Below, piece by piece: positions 5,496 to 5,676 of a DNA stretch of 5,676 bases. The position numbers and the translations under genes are program-made. How positions within the stretch are numbered: the stretch's first letter is position 1; every line of letters begins with the position of its first letter. The stretch comes from Candidatus Uhrbacteria bacterium RIFCSPHIGHO2_02_FULL_53_13 (GTDB lineage: Bacteria; Patescibacteriota; Patescibacteriia; UBA9934; UBA11717), in contig MGDX01000023.1 in the NCBI GenBank assembly GCA_001791035.1, positions 1 to 5,676 on the forward strand, written 5' to 3'. The notes under the pieces were generated by a model. It was given only the letters and a program-made list of their open reading frames with translations, did not search any database and was not told the origin of the DNA.

Positions 5496-5675
5496 GACAC
5501 CGAAGTTCACGACCCCGTCGCCGGGATCGCCCCCATTCAAGTAGGCCTGCCGATTGTCCCGGTCCCAGTCCGCGTCCGGGACGTTGTCGGAAGCGGTGAA
5601 GTATGCGCCAATCAGGTAGGCAATAGAGTCCATCCCGTTCTGATAGTTATCCATCGGCTTGCCTGTCTCTTCGAG
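5475..5675 (-). CDS. C-terminal part of a second DGR-diversified protein (target B); 5' truncated by window edge
   Basis: Read on the minus strand, the frame is open from the window edge to the TAG at 5475-5477, giving 66 residues that align without gaps to the last 66 of the left-hand protein. The conserved parts are LEETGKPMDNYQNG, IAYLIGAYFTASD, WxRDNRQA and GVRSAVRV. The variable positions differ: where the left copy reads Y-A-Y-W-Y this one reads D-A-D-W-D, and 15 residues differ across the variable stretch. No stop or frameshift interrupts it, so both copies look functional. The start and N-terminal domains lie beyond the window. It is convergent with the AAA+ gene, with 8 bp between stop codons, so any transcript of this gene reading past its end would be antisense to the ATPase mRNA. 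The C-type-lectin-like fold is inferred as for the left copy. Confidence 0.75.
   Translation of the reverse strand, partial: LEETGKPMDNYQNGMDSIAYLIGAYFTASDNVPDADWDRDNRQAYLNGGDPGDGVVNFGVRSAVRV
5496..5585 (-). other. DGR variable region VR-B
   Basis: The counterpart of 106-195. Relative to that copy, first-position changes at three AAC-type codons are all G here and all T there. Further adenine-explainable differences run to the ATC/TTC codon before the GGT. The codon GAG of the left copy appears here as GGG (5514-5516) and GTG (5508-5510), again with only the middle adenine changed. Adenines in the central GAC AAT CGG CAG block are retained in both copies. Confidence 0.85.
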
Positions 5676-5676
5676 C

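Larger units (their letters stand above)
5469..5676 (-). repeat. Right arm of 208-bp inverted repeat (3' end of target gene B)
   Basis: This is the reverse-complement partner of 15-222, about 89% identical with no gaps. The inner boundary is sharp: homology stops two bases after the TAA of the AAA+ gene, and beyond it this arm continues into the ATPase coding region while the left arm continues into T-rich intergenic sequence. The outer boundary is not seen because the window ends. The two arms face each other across about 5.25 kb. Confidence 0.93.

Noticed and set aside
15..5676. The inverted repeats as ends of an insertion sequence or composite transposon
   Set aside because: Each arm is the in-frame 3' end of a coding sequence, the mismatches are clustered and amino-acid-changing, and no transposase is encoded between them.

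Overview
This window appears to be one functional cassette. Two genes on the + strand, for a transglutaminase/von Willebrand A (vWA) protein of 885 aa and a MoxR-like AAA+ ATPase of about 738 aa, sit between the 3' ends of two paralogous genes that point inward from the window edges. The paralogous 3' ends form a 208-bp inverted repeat (15-222 against 5469-5676). Both encode the same C-terminal sequence ending in GVRSAVRV.

The main observation is the pattern of differences between the repeat arms. I count 22 mismatches over 208 aligned bases. Nineteen lie in an 89-base stretch just before the stop codon (107-195), and 15 codons there change the amino acid. At nearly every varied codon the pair of codons can be derived from an AAC/AAT-type or GAG-type codon by changing only adenines. 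The flanks are almost identical: 47 bases before and 27 bases after the stretch are invariant. This is what two variable regions (VRs) of a diversity-generating retroelement (DGR) look like. No template repeat, reverse transcriptase or accessory gene is visible, so the DGR core would have to lie outside the window.

Layout: 1-216 (+), C-terminus of diversified protein A. 217-561, a 345-bp non-coding stretch with a T-rich 3' flank, a perfect TATAAT box, a palindrome over the presumed -35 region and several stem-loops. 562-3219 (+), TGase/vWA protein. 3250-5466 (+), AAA+ ATPase, 30 bp downstream and probably co-transcribed. 5475-5675 (-), C-terminus of diversified protein B, convergent with the ATPase and only 8 bp from its stop codon.

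Functional reading (inference): MoxR ATPases and vWA proteins are a known NTP-dependent chaperone couple. MoxR-vWA pairs accompanied by DGR-hypervariable effectors have been described in the literature as bacterial conflict ('ternary') systems. The window fits that theme, with two inward-facing variable proteins and a transglutaminase-fold domain fused to the vWA protein as less usual elements.

Organism: bacterial, standard code (TGA, TAA and TAG all used as stops), moderate GC. Neither internal gene has a Shine-Dalgarno sequence. Large charged cytoplasmic proteins with DGR targets are common in Candidate Phyla Radiation (Patescibacteria) genomes, and that is my tentative guess. Cyanobacteria or other multicellular or environmental bacteria cannot be excluded.
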